From an uncultured Desulfovibrio sp. (lineage in GTDB: Bacteria > Desulfobacterota > Desulfovibrionia > Desulfovibrionales > Desulfovibrionaceae), in assembly GCF_944327235.1 (NCBI RefSeq), contig NZ_CALVHE010000003.1, positions 1 to 63,315 on the forward strand: a stretch of 63,315 bases of DNA, written 5' to 3'. The notes beneath the pieces were generated by a model that worked only from the letters and a program-made list of their open reading frames with translations, was not told where the DNA came from and ran no database searches. Shown in pieces: positions 9,243 to 16,763 of the stretch; position 1 is the stretch's first letter; each line of letters starts with the position of its first letter. Made by a program: the position numbers and the translations under genes.

Positions 9243-10445
9243 TCACTGCCGCCAGCGCGTATAGGGCTGGCGGAAAATGATGTCTTTCGTCACCACGATG
9301 TTGAACTGGTAGCCGGGCCGGATCTCCAGCGTCGGCTTGATGCTCAGATTGCGCTGGAGAAGCGTCGTGGTGGCCTGTCCGAGCTGCGCGGCAAGCGCCG
9401 AGGTCATCTCGTCGCTCATGCGCGTGCCGTTGTCCGTCTCCGTGGAGTCGTTGGTGCTGTCCATAGCGTAGGCCATGCCACCGGAGACCAGAGACATCAT
9501 CAGCGCCGAGCCGAAGATGCGCAGGTAATGGTTGTTCACCTGATCATTCAGGCCGGCCATGCCGCCCATGTCCGCGCCGGGCATGGCTCCCAGCGTGATG
9601 GATGACCCGTCCGGATAGATGAGCCTATTCCAGGCGATGAGGACGCGCTCCTGCCCGTAGACCACGCGGGAATCGTAGATCCCGTACAGCCTCGACCCCT
9701 GCGGGATGAGCAGATGGCGTCCGGTGGCCGTGTCGTAGATATTCTGCGAGACCTGCGCGATCATGTTGCCCGGCAAGTCCGAATTCACGCCCGTCAGCAT
9801 GACGCCGGGAACCACCGAGCCCGTCTTGAGCTCATAGGGCATACCTTCCGTGCGCTGTTCGGCAAGTTGCCATGAGGTATCCTTGCGGGCGCGCGCGAAG
9901 AACGCTTCCTTGTCCCTGTCCGCCGCCGGATCGTAATTTTCCGACGGCGGGATATGGCCGGCCTGTCCCGATGAGCCGGGGACGGCTGCCGGGGCCGCCG
10001 CGTTGGCCTCTGCCGGGGCCGCCGTGCGGCGTACCGAGACCAGCGGCGAGGACAGCGCGCTCATGTACGACTGGCTGCGCGTCCGCCGAAGCTGCTCCAC
10101 GCGCTGCTCCTCCGCCGTGGACTTCTGGACGACCACCACGGGCGGACGTTTTTCGTCAGGTGTTTCCTTTTGCGCTCCGGAGACGGCGGGCGCGGTCGCT
10201 CCGGGCAGCGGCCCGGCCACGCCCTGTCCCTGCGCGTCCACCAGCGGCTTCACGTCTTCCGCATGTTCGGGCTCCGGCACGGCGGCGCTTTGTTCGGCGG
10301 GCCTGTGAGAAAAGGAGACGCTGTAAATCAGGGCGGCCAACAGCAGCAATGCCGCACCGCAGGCCGCATACAGTGGCCACTTCCGCATCCGGGTCGTTCC
10401 CGGATCGGGAGAGATGTCCAGTCCATTGGGCGAGGAATCGTTCAT
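9243..10445 (-). CDS. trbI: TrbI/VirB10 core-complex protein
   Basis: 400 aa. Cytoplasmic N-terminus, one membrane helix (about 24-46), a long Pro/Ala-rich periplasmic linker, then the conserved VirB10 C-terminal barrel with LLIPQGSRLYGIYDS and LIYPDGSSITLG. The protein spans both membranes and gates the outer-membrane pore formed with TrbG. ATG at 10445 overlaps the trbG stop by 4 bp (ATGA). Length matches the family. Confidence 0.95.
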   Translation of the reverse strand: MNDSSPNGLDISPDPGTTRMRKWPLYAACGAALLLLAALIYSVSFSHRPAEQSAAVPEPEHAEDVKPLVDAQGQGVAGPLPGATAPAVSGAQKETPDEKRPPVVVVQKSTAEEQRVEQLRRTRSQSYMSALSSPLVSVRRTAAPAEANAAAPAAVPGSSGQAGHIPPSENYDPAADRDKEAFFARARKDTSWQLAEQRTEGMPYELKTGSVVPGVMLTGVNSDLPGNMIAQVSQNIYDTATGRHLLIPQGSRLYGIYDSRVVYGQERVLIAWNRLIYPDGSSITLGAMPGADMGGMAGLNDQVNNHYLRIFGSALMMSLVSGGMAYAMDSTNDSTETDNGTRMSDEMTSALAAQLGQATTTLLQRNLSIKPTLEIRPGYQFNIVVTKDIIFRQPYTRWRQ

Positions 10446-11323
10446 GAGTCCTTCCTGTGGATACGGATCTCTTCCCTGTTCTTCCCCACGCCAAGCAGGA
10501 GGGAAATTTCCTCGAACACTCCGTCAACGCTGATCTTGCCGCCGTCAACACGATAATTGACCATGACGTTTTCGCCATTCTTGCGGGCGAGCAGGACGGG
10601 CATTTCCGCGACCTTGCGCGGCAGGTGGATATGCGTCTTTTCGCCGTCGTCAAAGACGCGCACCGGCTTCCACGACGCCTTGCCCTTCACCTCGTAGTTG
10701 AAGTTCAGGGTGGAAATGTCCACGGCCATGCCGCCCATGTCCGCCGTATTGCGCTCCTGTTCGCGCTGTCGTTCCGCCTTTTGTTCCTCAAGGCGCATCT
10801 TCATGGCGTCGGCATAGACAAAGCCCACATACGGCGTATGCCCCGTCCGTTGCGAGACAAGGCGGAGATGGTAGACGCGGCGATCCGTCGTGACCACCGC
10901 CGTGGTCTCCAGTCCGGCGTCCACCGGTTTGATGAAAAGATGCGTCGTATCCCCCGCCGTGCCGGTCTCCACCATCCAGCGGGCCGAATCGCCCACGATG
11001 ACCTCATTGACCGATTCCCCCGGCTGGAGCTCCACGTCGCAGACCTGCATGGGGCTGGCCAGGATGGTCGGCAGACTTGCCCCGTGGACGTAGACCAGCT
11101 TCCCCGACCGGGAGAGGACGGGAGCCGGGCCGCGCCCCGCCCAATCACGTGTCAGGTTCAGCGCCTTTTTCTCGCGTCCCGTCAGGGGCACGGCATCAGG
11201 ACTGAGCAGGCCGTCATAAAAGCCCGGCGGCAGCGGGAGCTCATCGGACTTGCCCGTATCCGCCGCCCAGACGACATGCGGCAGCAGGAGCAGGGAGAGC
11301 GGCAAAAACCACGTCTTTTTCAT
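10442..11323 (-). CDS. trbG: TrbG/VirB9 outer-membrane core protein
   Basis: 293 aa from the ATG at 11323, which has AGGAAGG five bases upstream; a GTG at 11338 overlapping the trbF stop is possible but lacks its own site. Signal peptide of about 20 residues (ends VVWAAD). N-terminal VirB9 strands, central charged helix rich in Glu/Arg/Gln, and C-terminal VirB9 domain with the pattern LNFNYEV...W.P..VFDDG.KT.I..P. Together with TrbI it forms the outer ring of the mating channel. Confidence 0.93.
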   Translation of the reverse strand: MKKTWFLPLSLLLLPHVVWAADTGKSDELPLPPGFYDGLLSPDAVPLTGREKKALNLTRDWAGRGPAPVLSRSGKLVYVHGASLPTILASPMQVCDVELQPGESVNEVIVGDSARWMVETGTAGDTTHLFIKPVDAGLETTAVVTTDRRVYHLRLVSQRTGHTPYVGFVYADAMKMRLEEQKAERQREQERNTADMGGMAVDISTLNFNYEVKGKASWKPVRVFDDGEKTHIHLPRKVAEMPVLLARKNGENVMVNYRVDGGKISVDGVFEEISLLLGVGKNREEIRIHRKDS

Positions 11324-11334
11324 CATGTCCTTCC

Positions 11335-12030
11335 TCACTTGAAGACCTTGCTGGCGGAAAGGTGCGTGATGTACACCCCGCCGGGATTGTGCAGCAGGAC
11401 GGCTTCGGATGTAGGCGGGACGATGCGTATGGTGACGGTCGCCTCGAACGCGGTGCTCTCCAGCGCCACTCCGGCATGGGAGCGCACGGTCTCAGTCCAC
11501 TCCACACGATAGGAGTCACTGGAGACCGGCAGCGGCAGGCTTTTCACTTCCACATGCACAAGGCGTCCTCCCTTGGCGATCTCATAGGGATTGTTCGTGC
11601 TGAACCACTCCTTCAGCACGCCCTTGGCGCTGCCCGCGCAGTAAAAGGAAAGCCGCTGGATCATCTGCCGCTGGAGCTCCACGTCCGCCGTGACCGTGCG
11701 CCAGTCCGTGATGAAGCTCGCGATGTCGGCCTGAATGAGCCGCAGCGGCGCGGCGCTGGCCTGATCCGCGCGAGTCGTCACCGACGCCTTGCCCAGCCTG
11801 TCCACCTCGATGATGTAGGGCACGGCCTTGACCTGCATGGACTGCATGATGTTGCCGCCCAGCGACACCAGCAAAAGCAGCAGAGACAGCAGCGCCGCCT
11901 GCCGCCAGTGTCGGGCGCGGGCGATGTAGGAACCATACCGCTCCAGCCACTCCCGCCGGGCGTTCAGGTAAGGGCTGTGCTCGTCCGTCGTTCCGGCGGA
12001 CGCCTTTTCTTTCTTGCCGAAAAAGCTCAT
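11335..12030 (-). CDS. trbF: TrbF/VirB8 inner-membrane scaffold
   Basis: 231 aa from the ATG at 12030 (GAGGAGAGG just upstream); a TTG 15 bp further up is less likely. A short cytoplasmic head (MSFFGKKEK) precedes one membrane helix (about 45-66) and a periplasmic VirB8/NTF2-like domain with RVEWTETVRS. It scaffolds the inner-membrane complex. The first ~35 bp of this gene are copied at the start of another gene at 13638, and its 5' end lies only 30 bp from a divergent rightward gene. Confidence 0.92.
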   Translation of the reverse strand: MSFFGKKEKASAGTTDEHSPYLNARREWLERYGSYIARARHWRQAALLSLLLLLVSLGGNIMQSMQVKAVPYIIEVDRLGKASVTTRADQASAAPLRLIQADIASFITDWRTVTADVELQRQMIQRLSFYCAGSAKGVLKEWFSTNNPYEIAKGGRLVHVEVKSLPLPVSSDSYRVEWTETVRSHAGVALESTAFEATVTIRIVPPTSEAVLLHNPGGVYITHLSASKVFK

Positions 12031-12059
12031 ATTGCCTCTCCTCAAACAGGAGGTTGATC

Positions 12060-12566
12060 ATGAAGGCATCTCGAAAACGCCCCCATGCGCGCCGTCCGCT
12101 CACTCCAGTCAGGACGAGGGCACGGCGAGGATCCGTCGCCAGAGCCGCGTCCCCGGCGGCTCGTCCCAATGCGCAAAACAATATTTCCCAATGGCTTTCG
12201 CTGTACTCGCTCACAAGTTCGCAAGCCCACTCCGCATTGAATATCCTTGCTTCCATCGCCGTGGTGGCCAATTCCGCCTTTGCCTTTGCGGCATTCGGCA
12301 GAGGGGCTTACAACTTCTTTTCTGTCGGAATAGGTCTCTATCTTGTTTCTCTTGCCGCCTATGTCGGCTATTTTCTGGTCTGTTTTGAAGCAAAGAAAAA
12401 AATCAAAAACTTTGTCCTCAATCAAGAAAAGATTGAATTATTAAAAATGGTAAATACGATTGAACGTAGAGAGGGACGTGTATTTTTATTAATATTATTT
12501 GTCATATCCATATCATTTTTATCTTTCTTGTTTATTGACTGTGGTTTGTCTGAAAAAATAAAATAA
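12060..12566 (+). CDS. Rightward islet gene A: basic head plus three membrane segments
   Basis: 168 aa, family not recognised. The ATG at 12060 has a strong AGGAGG six bases upstream. Residues 1-40 are Arg-rich (about one residue in three is Arg or Lys); membrane segments lie at about 58-80, 85-108 and 143-163, separated by a charged cytoplasmic linker. It is opposite in strand to the surrounding operon and convergent with the next gene, overlapping it by 35 bp. A frameshifted paralogue sits at 13668. The two copies keep protein similarity in the C-terminal half (YFLVCF, NQE, NTIE.RE) where the DNA has diverged, which argues that the gene is real. Confidence 0.7.
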   Translation: MKASRKRPHARRPLTPVRTRARRGSVARAASPAARPNAQNNISQWLSLYSLTSSQAHSALNILASIAVVANSAFAFAAFGRGAYNFFSVGIGLYLVSLAAYVGYFLVCFEAKKKIKNFVLNQEKIELLKMVNTIERREGRVFLLILFVISISFLSFLFIDCGLSEKIK

Positions 12567-12897
12567 CAATTTGACAAACAAGCAAAAGACAGGGGGAAAA
12601 CAGTATTATGGAAAATAATAGGCATTCCATCAATTCTTCTCGACTTGATGATTCAGTGATCTTCATTAGCTCCATGAAAGCCCCCAAAAATATTCCAACC
12701 AACATGGCCGCGAAAAAGACACGAAGCAAAATCTCTGGGATGTCAGGGCGCACCATGTAGAAAATGCAGCCCATCAGAAACGGCAATGAGGCGAATGAAA
12801 AAAGAGCGATGCGCGTGGCGACATACGCAAGCCTCCTCAAGGCGGGTTCAGGCATGGTCGTGAGTTTCTTTTTCAAAAATTGAGGTAAATAGGGCAT
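12532..12897 (-). CDS. Islet gene F: small four-helix membrane protein
   Basis: 121 aa, not recognised. TAAGGAG precedes the ATG. A short basic head (LKKKL..MPEPALRRLA) leads into hydrophobic segments at about 29-49, 58-76 and 92-115. A charged linker KITESSSREEL separates the last segment. The first ~60 residues are almost identical to the protein at 14157-14507, while the remainder differs. It converges on rightward gene A with a 35-bp tail overlap. The pairing recurs at three other places in the element, so the two products may act together; no function is known. Confidence 0.65.
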   Translation of the reverse strand: MPYLPQFLKKKLTTMPEPALRRLAYVATRIALFSFASLPFLMGCIFYMVRPDIPEILLRVFFAAMLVGIFLGAFMELMKITESSSREELMECLLFSIILFSPCLLLVCQIVILFFQTNHSQ

Positions 12898-12929
12898 GAC
12901 GCGCTCCTTATTGTGTTACGCACTTGGCA

Positions 12930-13277
12930 TCAATGTTTAAATGTTTCCAAAGCTAGCCGAATAAATACAAACAAGCCGAATGACAGCACAAAGCAGAGTC
13001 CAAGAAGAAACTTGCATGATTCACTCAATTCAGAAGATTCTTTTTCTCTCACTTTTTTAAGGGAAACGCCCATGTCTATGCAAAACAGAATAAATATAAA
13101 AGTAAAGAAACCTGCAACAACATCCCAGCCCGCTTTAGGGAAAAGCACCCAGAACACGGCAAGAAGCAACGCGGCAATGAGCATGACCAATATGCGCAGG
13201 GCGTAATTGAGCCTTCTGAGTGATGTTTCGGAAAGCTCGTCAAACTTCCGGCCCAGGAAAGAAAACAGCGTGAACAT
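12930..13277 (-). CDS. Islet gene G: small membrane protein related to gene F
   Basis: 115 aa. The head LGRKFDELSETSLRRLNYALR aligns by eye with the head of the neighbouring gene F (KKKLTTMPEPALRRLAYVATR), and a charged linker REKESSELSES precedes the last helix, as in F. Predicted membrane segments are at about 28-48, 52-72 and 88-108. AAGGGG lies just before the ATG. I read it as a diverged member of the same small family standing alone, without a rightward partner. Confidence 0.6.
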   Translation of the reverse strand: MFTLFSFLGRKFDELSETSLRRLNYALRILVMLIAALLLAVFWVLFPKAGWDVVAGFFTFIFILFCIDMGVSLKKVREKESSELSESCKFLLGLCFVLSFGLFVFIRLALETFKH

Positions 13278-13287
13278 ATGGTTCCCC

Positions 13288-13638
13288 TTATGACTGCTGG
13301 TGCGGCTGGCGTTCGGGCCAGGGGCGCGGGAATCTCACCACTCCAGGCGGCGTGTCCGGCAAGCCGAGAATGCGGGCAAGATTGACCAGAAACATGTCCG
13401 TCCGGGCCAGCCAGCCCTCTATCCACGGGCAGCGCCGCAGGGTCTCCGGCGAATGCTTTTGCAGGCATTCAAGAAGTTCCCGCTGCTCATCAATGACTTT
13501 CCAGATGCCGCGTCCTTCATTGCTCTCAACGCAGAATTCTCTGACAGCGAGCAGGCAGGTATCCCTCGTATCGCTTTCAGCCCCGCCGTGTTCGCTTTCA
13601 ATGGCAGGCGTCTTTTCTTTCGTGTCGAAAAAGCTCAT
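13288..13638 (-). CDS. Islet gene H: soluble protein with a trbF-derived start
   Basis: 116 aa from the ATG at 13638, preceded by the same GAGGAGAGG context as trbF. The first nine residues (MSFFDTKEK) copy those of TrbF (MSFFGKKEK) and the DNA is similar for about 35 bp; the rest is unrelated. No membrane segment; the C-terminal half is a helical stretch rich in Leu/Arg/Trp (CPWIEGWLARTDMFL). It appears that duplication of the trbF 5' end together with gene A placed a foreign reading frame under the trbF translation start. Function unknown. Confidence 0.55.
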   Translation of the reverse strand: MSFFDTKEKTPAIESEHGGAESDTRDTCLLAVREFCVESNEGRGIWKVIDEQRELLECLQKHSPETLRRCPWIEGWLARTDMFLVNLARILGLPDTPPGVVRFPRPWPERQPHQQS

Positions 13639-13667
13639 ATTGCCTCTCCTCAAACAGGAGGTTGATC

Positions 13668-14176
13668 ATGAAGGCATCTCGAAAACGCCCCTATGCGCGC
13701 CGTCCGCTCACTCCGGTCAGGACGAGGGCACGGCGAGGATCCGTCGCCAGAGCCGCGTCCCCGGCGACCCGTCCCGATGCACAAAACAACATTTCCCAAT
13801 GGCTTTCGCTGTACTCGCTCACAAGTTCGCAAGCCCACTCCGCATTGAATATCCTTGCTTCCATCGCCGTGGTGGCCAATTCCGCCTTTGCCTTTGCGGC
13901 ATTCGGCAGAGGGGCTTACAACTTCTTTTCTGTCGGAATAGGTCTCTATCTTTTTCTCTTATCATCTATGTCCTCTACTTTCTGGTGTGTTTTAAAATAA
14001 AAAACACAGTTCAGAAGTTTGTTATCAATCAAGAAAGAGCAGACATTTCCAAAATTATAAATACAATTGAAGGCAGAGAGAGGTGGATAATTTCTTTAAT
14101 GCTGCTCGTCACACTTGTTTCATATGCTTCTTTCTTTGCTATCGATTACAGCCTGGCTAAAGGAAAAACACCGTAG
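13668..14176 (+). pseudogene. Rightward islet gene B: frameshifted paralogue of gene A
   Basis: The first ~290 bp match gene A almost base for base, including AGGAGG and the Arg-rich head. At 13951-13955 the sequence reads five Ts where gene A has TTGTTT, so one base is missing and the frame ends at 14000 after about 110 aa. The -1 frame continues to a stop at 14176 and aligns with the gene A C-terminus (YFLVCF, KFVINQE, NTIEGRE). The break is recent, a sequencing error, or a slippage switch in the T tract. The 3' end overlaps the convergent gene I by 20 bp. Confidence 0.6.
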
Positions 14177-14507
14177 ATACTATTCCAACGCAGAGGATAG
14201 AGAAAAAAAACGTCATCATGGAAAGCAGTATGATGTCGATCAATTCTTCTTGGCGTGATGACTTGGTGATCTTCAGCAGCTCCGCGAAAACCAAAAGCAT
14301 CGCGCCAACCAGCATGGTCGCGAAAAAGACACGAAGCAAAGCCTCGGAGATGTCAGGGCGCACCATGTAGAAAATGCAGCCCATCAGAAACGGCAATGAG
14401 GCGAATGAAAAAAGAGCGATGCGCCTGGTGATATGCGCAAGCCTTCTCAAGGCGGGTTCAGGCATGGTCGTGAGCTTCTTTTTCAAAAATTGAGGTAAAT
14501 AGGGCAT
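14157..14507 (-). CDS. Islet gene I: small membrane protein, paralogue of gene F
   Basis: 116 aa. The first ~60 residues are nearly identical to gene F (12532-12897); after KITKSSRQEEL the sequence changes to a different hydrophobic tail. AAGGAGAG precedes the ATG. It converges on the broken gene B, reproducing the A/F arrangement, and lies 18 bp downstream of trbL. Conserved heads with different tails in both paralogue pairs suggest exchange of the central block by recombination. Confidence 0.62.
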   Translation of the reverse strand: MPYLPQFLKKKLTTMPEPALRRLAHITRRIALFSFASLPFLMGCIFYMVRPDISEALLRVFFATMLVGAMLLVFAELLKITKSSRQEELIDIILLSMMTFFFSILCVGIVSTVFFL

Positions 14508-14525
14508 GACGCTCTCCTTGTTGCG

Positions 14526-15671
14526 CTATTCGCCGTCCGGCATCTTGGGCATCTGCGCCTGAAGCAGGCGGTTGCGCAGGCTGGAGGCCACGGTGCTTTG
14601 CCGCTCCCCCCTGTTGTGCGACGCTTCGCGGGATGCCCCCCAGAGATGCGAGGCCGCGCCCCTGATGGTGCCGCCTATGCCGGACGCCCCTTCGGCCCGC
14701 GCCGTCCTGGCCGCTAGGCCGATGTTGCGCGCGGCGGCCATGCCCAGCGCCCCGGCCCCCACGGCGGCGGCTCCCATCGTCGCCACCGTGGACGACAGGG
14801 CGTTGCCCGTGCTCACATGCGAGCCGCTGATGATCCCGGACACCACGTCCGGCAGCGTCTTCACCAGCGAATAGAAGATGACGCAGAAGCAGATGGTGAC
14901 ACCGATCTGCGCCCAATCCATCTCTTCTGAAACTTGCAACGTGGTGATAAAATTGATACCCACGCCCATGACGAGCTGCATGGTCATCAGCTTGAAGGCC
15001 ACAGCAAAGACGTAGCGCAGCGCGTTGATGGCGTACTCCCGGAAAAAGGACGTGGCCCCCAGGCCCAGCAGGATGGCCGACGCGCACATGGCCACGATGC
15101 ACTCGCACTTGATCATGATGATTTGCAGCGTGATCAGCGCGAAGCAGAAGAGAATCGCCATGCCTGCAAGGATGTAGGCTAAAGAATCAAGAGGCTTAAT
15201 TAACTTTGTTTTACTAAACAGAGACTTCGATATTTCAAGACCAACAGTAAAAGGCTTATCCGAAGCGTCTACGAGGGTTGTCGCTTCACCCGCGATGGTC
15301 TTGAGGCCGTTGATAACGTTCCATGTCCATTCATGGTAGTTGTTGATGACGGCAAGGAAAAATCCAGCGCCAAGCAGAATCATGACAAAATCCTTGATGG
15401 CATCCTTAATGTCCGAAGCGCCAAGAGCTTTTTTTATGCCGAGAAATACAATCTCAAGCACAGCACACCAGTAAAAAACAACCTTTGCGTACTTGAGCAT
15501 GACGGATTCATACCGTGAAAGTTCATTGTGGAACTTTGACACAATATCTGAGACGATGGTTCCGCCTTGAACTTCCGCATGAACAGGATTAGTATCCAAG
15601 AGCAACACAAATCCTATGAGGAGTATTATTATGCGGAAAATATTTTTTGCTTTTTGTGCAGTGTCCGTCAT
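14526..15671 (-). CDS. trbL: TrbL/VirB6 polytopic channel protein
   Basis: 381 aa. Signal-like first helix, then about six membrane segments, with a Gly/Ala-rich cytoplasmic tail typical of P-type TrbL. It forms the inner-membrane conduit of the mating channel. The 5' part (about 15180-15671) is much more AT-rich than the 3' part, suggesting that the N-terminal half was replaced. The start overlaps the rightward gene at 15631 by 41 bp; the ribosome site before the ATG at 15671 is weak. VirB6-type proteins are the donor targets of entry exclusion in some plasmids, which makes the mosaic N-terminus interesting. Confidence 0.88.
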   Translation of the reverse strand: MTDTAQKAKNIFRIIILLIGFVLLLDTNPVHAEVQGGTIVSDIVSKFHNELSRYESVMLKYAKVVFYWCAVLEIVFLGIKKALGASDIKDAIKDFVMILLGAGFFLAVINNYHEWTWNVINGLKTIAGEATTLVDASDKPFTVGLEISKSLFSKTKLIKPLDSLAYILAGMAILFCFALITLQIIMIKCECIVAMCASAILLGLGATSFFREYAINALRYVFAVAFKLMTMQLVMGVGINFITTLQVSEEMDWAQIGVTICFCVIFYSLVKTLPDVVSGIISGSHVSTGNALSSTVATMGAAAVGAGALGMAAARNIGLAARTARAEGASGIGGTIRGAASHLWGASREASHNRGERQSTVASSLRNRLLQAQMPKMPDGE

Positions 15672-15939
15672 GTTTATAACTCAATCCGTCCATGCCTTTG
15701 AATTGGAGGGGCAATGGAAGCAAGAGGTTGTAAATGAGAAAGTTCCTGATAGCATAAAAATTACCAAAGAAACTTTTTTTGGATTCACGTATAAAATTTT
15801 ATCAAAAGAAAACGGAATTATAAAAATATCAATACAAAATTCGGATGATCCAACAATTATAAAAATCAACAATGATGACAGTATTACGATAACAACGGTA
15901 AATGGAGATACAGGAACATATTCACGAGTCAGCGAGTAG
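15631..15939 (+). CDS. Islet gene C: small secreted protein at the trbK position, opposite strand
   Basis: 102 aa from the ATG at 15631 (GAGGAG eight bases upstream). Signal peptide of about 21 residues ending SVHA, then a Lys/Ile/Asn-rich beta-type domain of about 80 residues with no cysteine and no lipobox. Strongly AT-rich. It ends 3 bp from the convergent trbJ stop and overlaps the trbL 5' end. In RP4 the entry-exclusion gene trbK sits between trbJ and trbL; this gene occupies that slot in inverted orientation. An exclusion role is inference from position only. Confidence 0.65.
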   Translation: MRKIFFAFCAVSVMFITQSVHAFELEGQWKQEVVNEKVPDSIKITKETFFGFTYKILSKENGIIKISIQNSDDPTIIKINNDDSITITTVNGDTGTYSRVSE

Positions 15940-15942
15940 CAT

Positions 15943-16743
15943 CTAAAATGGATCAGGCTTGGATGTGGTATCCAACTTGTCAAACCCATCAAGCATTTTG
16001 CGATGTAAGTTCTCCTCCATCTGATCCACCTTTTCCTCCTTGGACTGTCCCGCCATATCCGCCTGGAACTTCGTTGCGATAAGTTCGCGGAGCTGGCGGG
16101 ACTCCTGTATTTGCAGGGCGGCAAGCTGATTGCCCGCCATGATGGCCTTTTGCTGCCCGTCGGGCGTGGACAGCAACTCGTTGATGTAGGCTTCCATCCT
16201 GCCCGCATCCTCAAGATCCTTGAGCTGGCTGGCCGAGAGCTGGAAGGTCGCCTTGGTGGATTCGTCCACGCGGTCGCTCCAGTTGTCCCAATACGTCCGA
16301 TAGGTCACCGCGCCCCCGGAGAGCATGTCACGGGGCAGGGACGCCAGTTCCCGGAACTCGTCGCGGGTGCGGTACAGCTCGTCAAAGACATTGGCCATGC
16401 CGGTGATGTCGTTACGCATGGTGTGCAGGGCCCCGGTCAGACGGCCAAGCTTGCTCAGTTCTCCAGAGACTTCTTGGATGAGATGCGCCGGGAGCTGGAC
16501 GGTGTTCTGCACCATATTGGCGTACTGCTCGATATTCTGCTGCACCATCTGGATCTGCTGTGCCGTCTGCTGGACGTATTGGTCATAGGCCAGTTTCAGC
16601 TCCGCGAGCTGGGAGTTGGCCAGCGCCTTTTCCAGCGCCTGCATGGCGCTGGTGGAGCAGTTGACGCAGTACACGTTCCCGGCATGGGCCGGAGCGGTGT
16701 ACAGGGCGGCAAATACGATGGCGGCAAGGGCTGTCTTCTTCAT
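15943..16743 (-). CDS. trbJ: TrbJ/VirB5 minor pilus protein
   Basis: 266 aa. Signal peptide (cleavage near AHAGN), a conserved cysteine pair VYCVNCST directly after it, and long amphipathic helices (QQTAQQIQMVQQNIEQYANM) as in P-type TrbJ. It is periplasmic and probably sits at the tip of the mating pilus. It lies 20 bp downstream of trbE. Confidence 0.9.
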   Translation of the reverse strand: MKKTALAAIVFAALYTAPAHAGNVYCVNCSTSAMQALEKALANSQLAELKLAYDQYVQQTAQQIQMVQQNIEQYANMVQNTVQLPAHLIQEVSGELSKLGRLTGALHTMRNDITGMANVFDELYRTRDEFRELASLPRDMLSGGAVTYRTYWDNWSDRVDESTKATFQLSASQLKDLEDAGRMEAYINELLSTPDGQQKAIMAGNQLAALQIQESRQLRELIATKFQADMAGQSKEEKVDQMEENLHRKMLDGFDKLDTTSKPDPF

Positions 16744-16763
16744 GGCGTCCTCCTGTCAGGGGC

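Noticed and set aside
7364-9280. Long rightward frame opposite traG
   Set aside because: Antisense shadow of traG; no family pattern, unlike the real rightward islet genes which carry ribosome sites and membrane helices.
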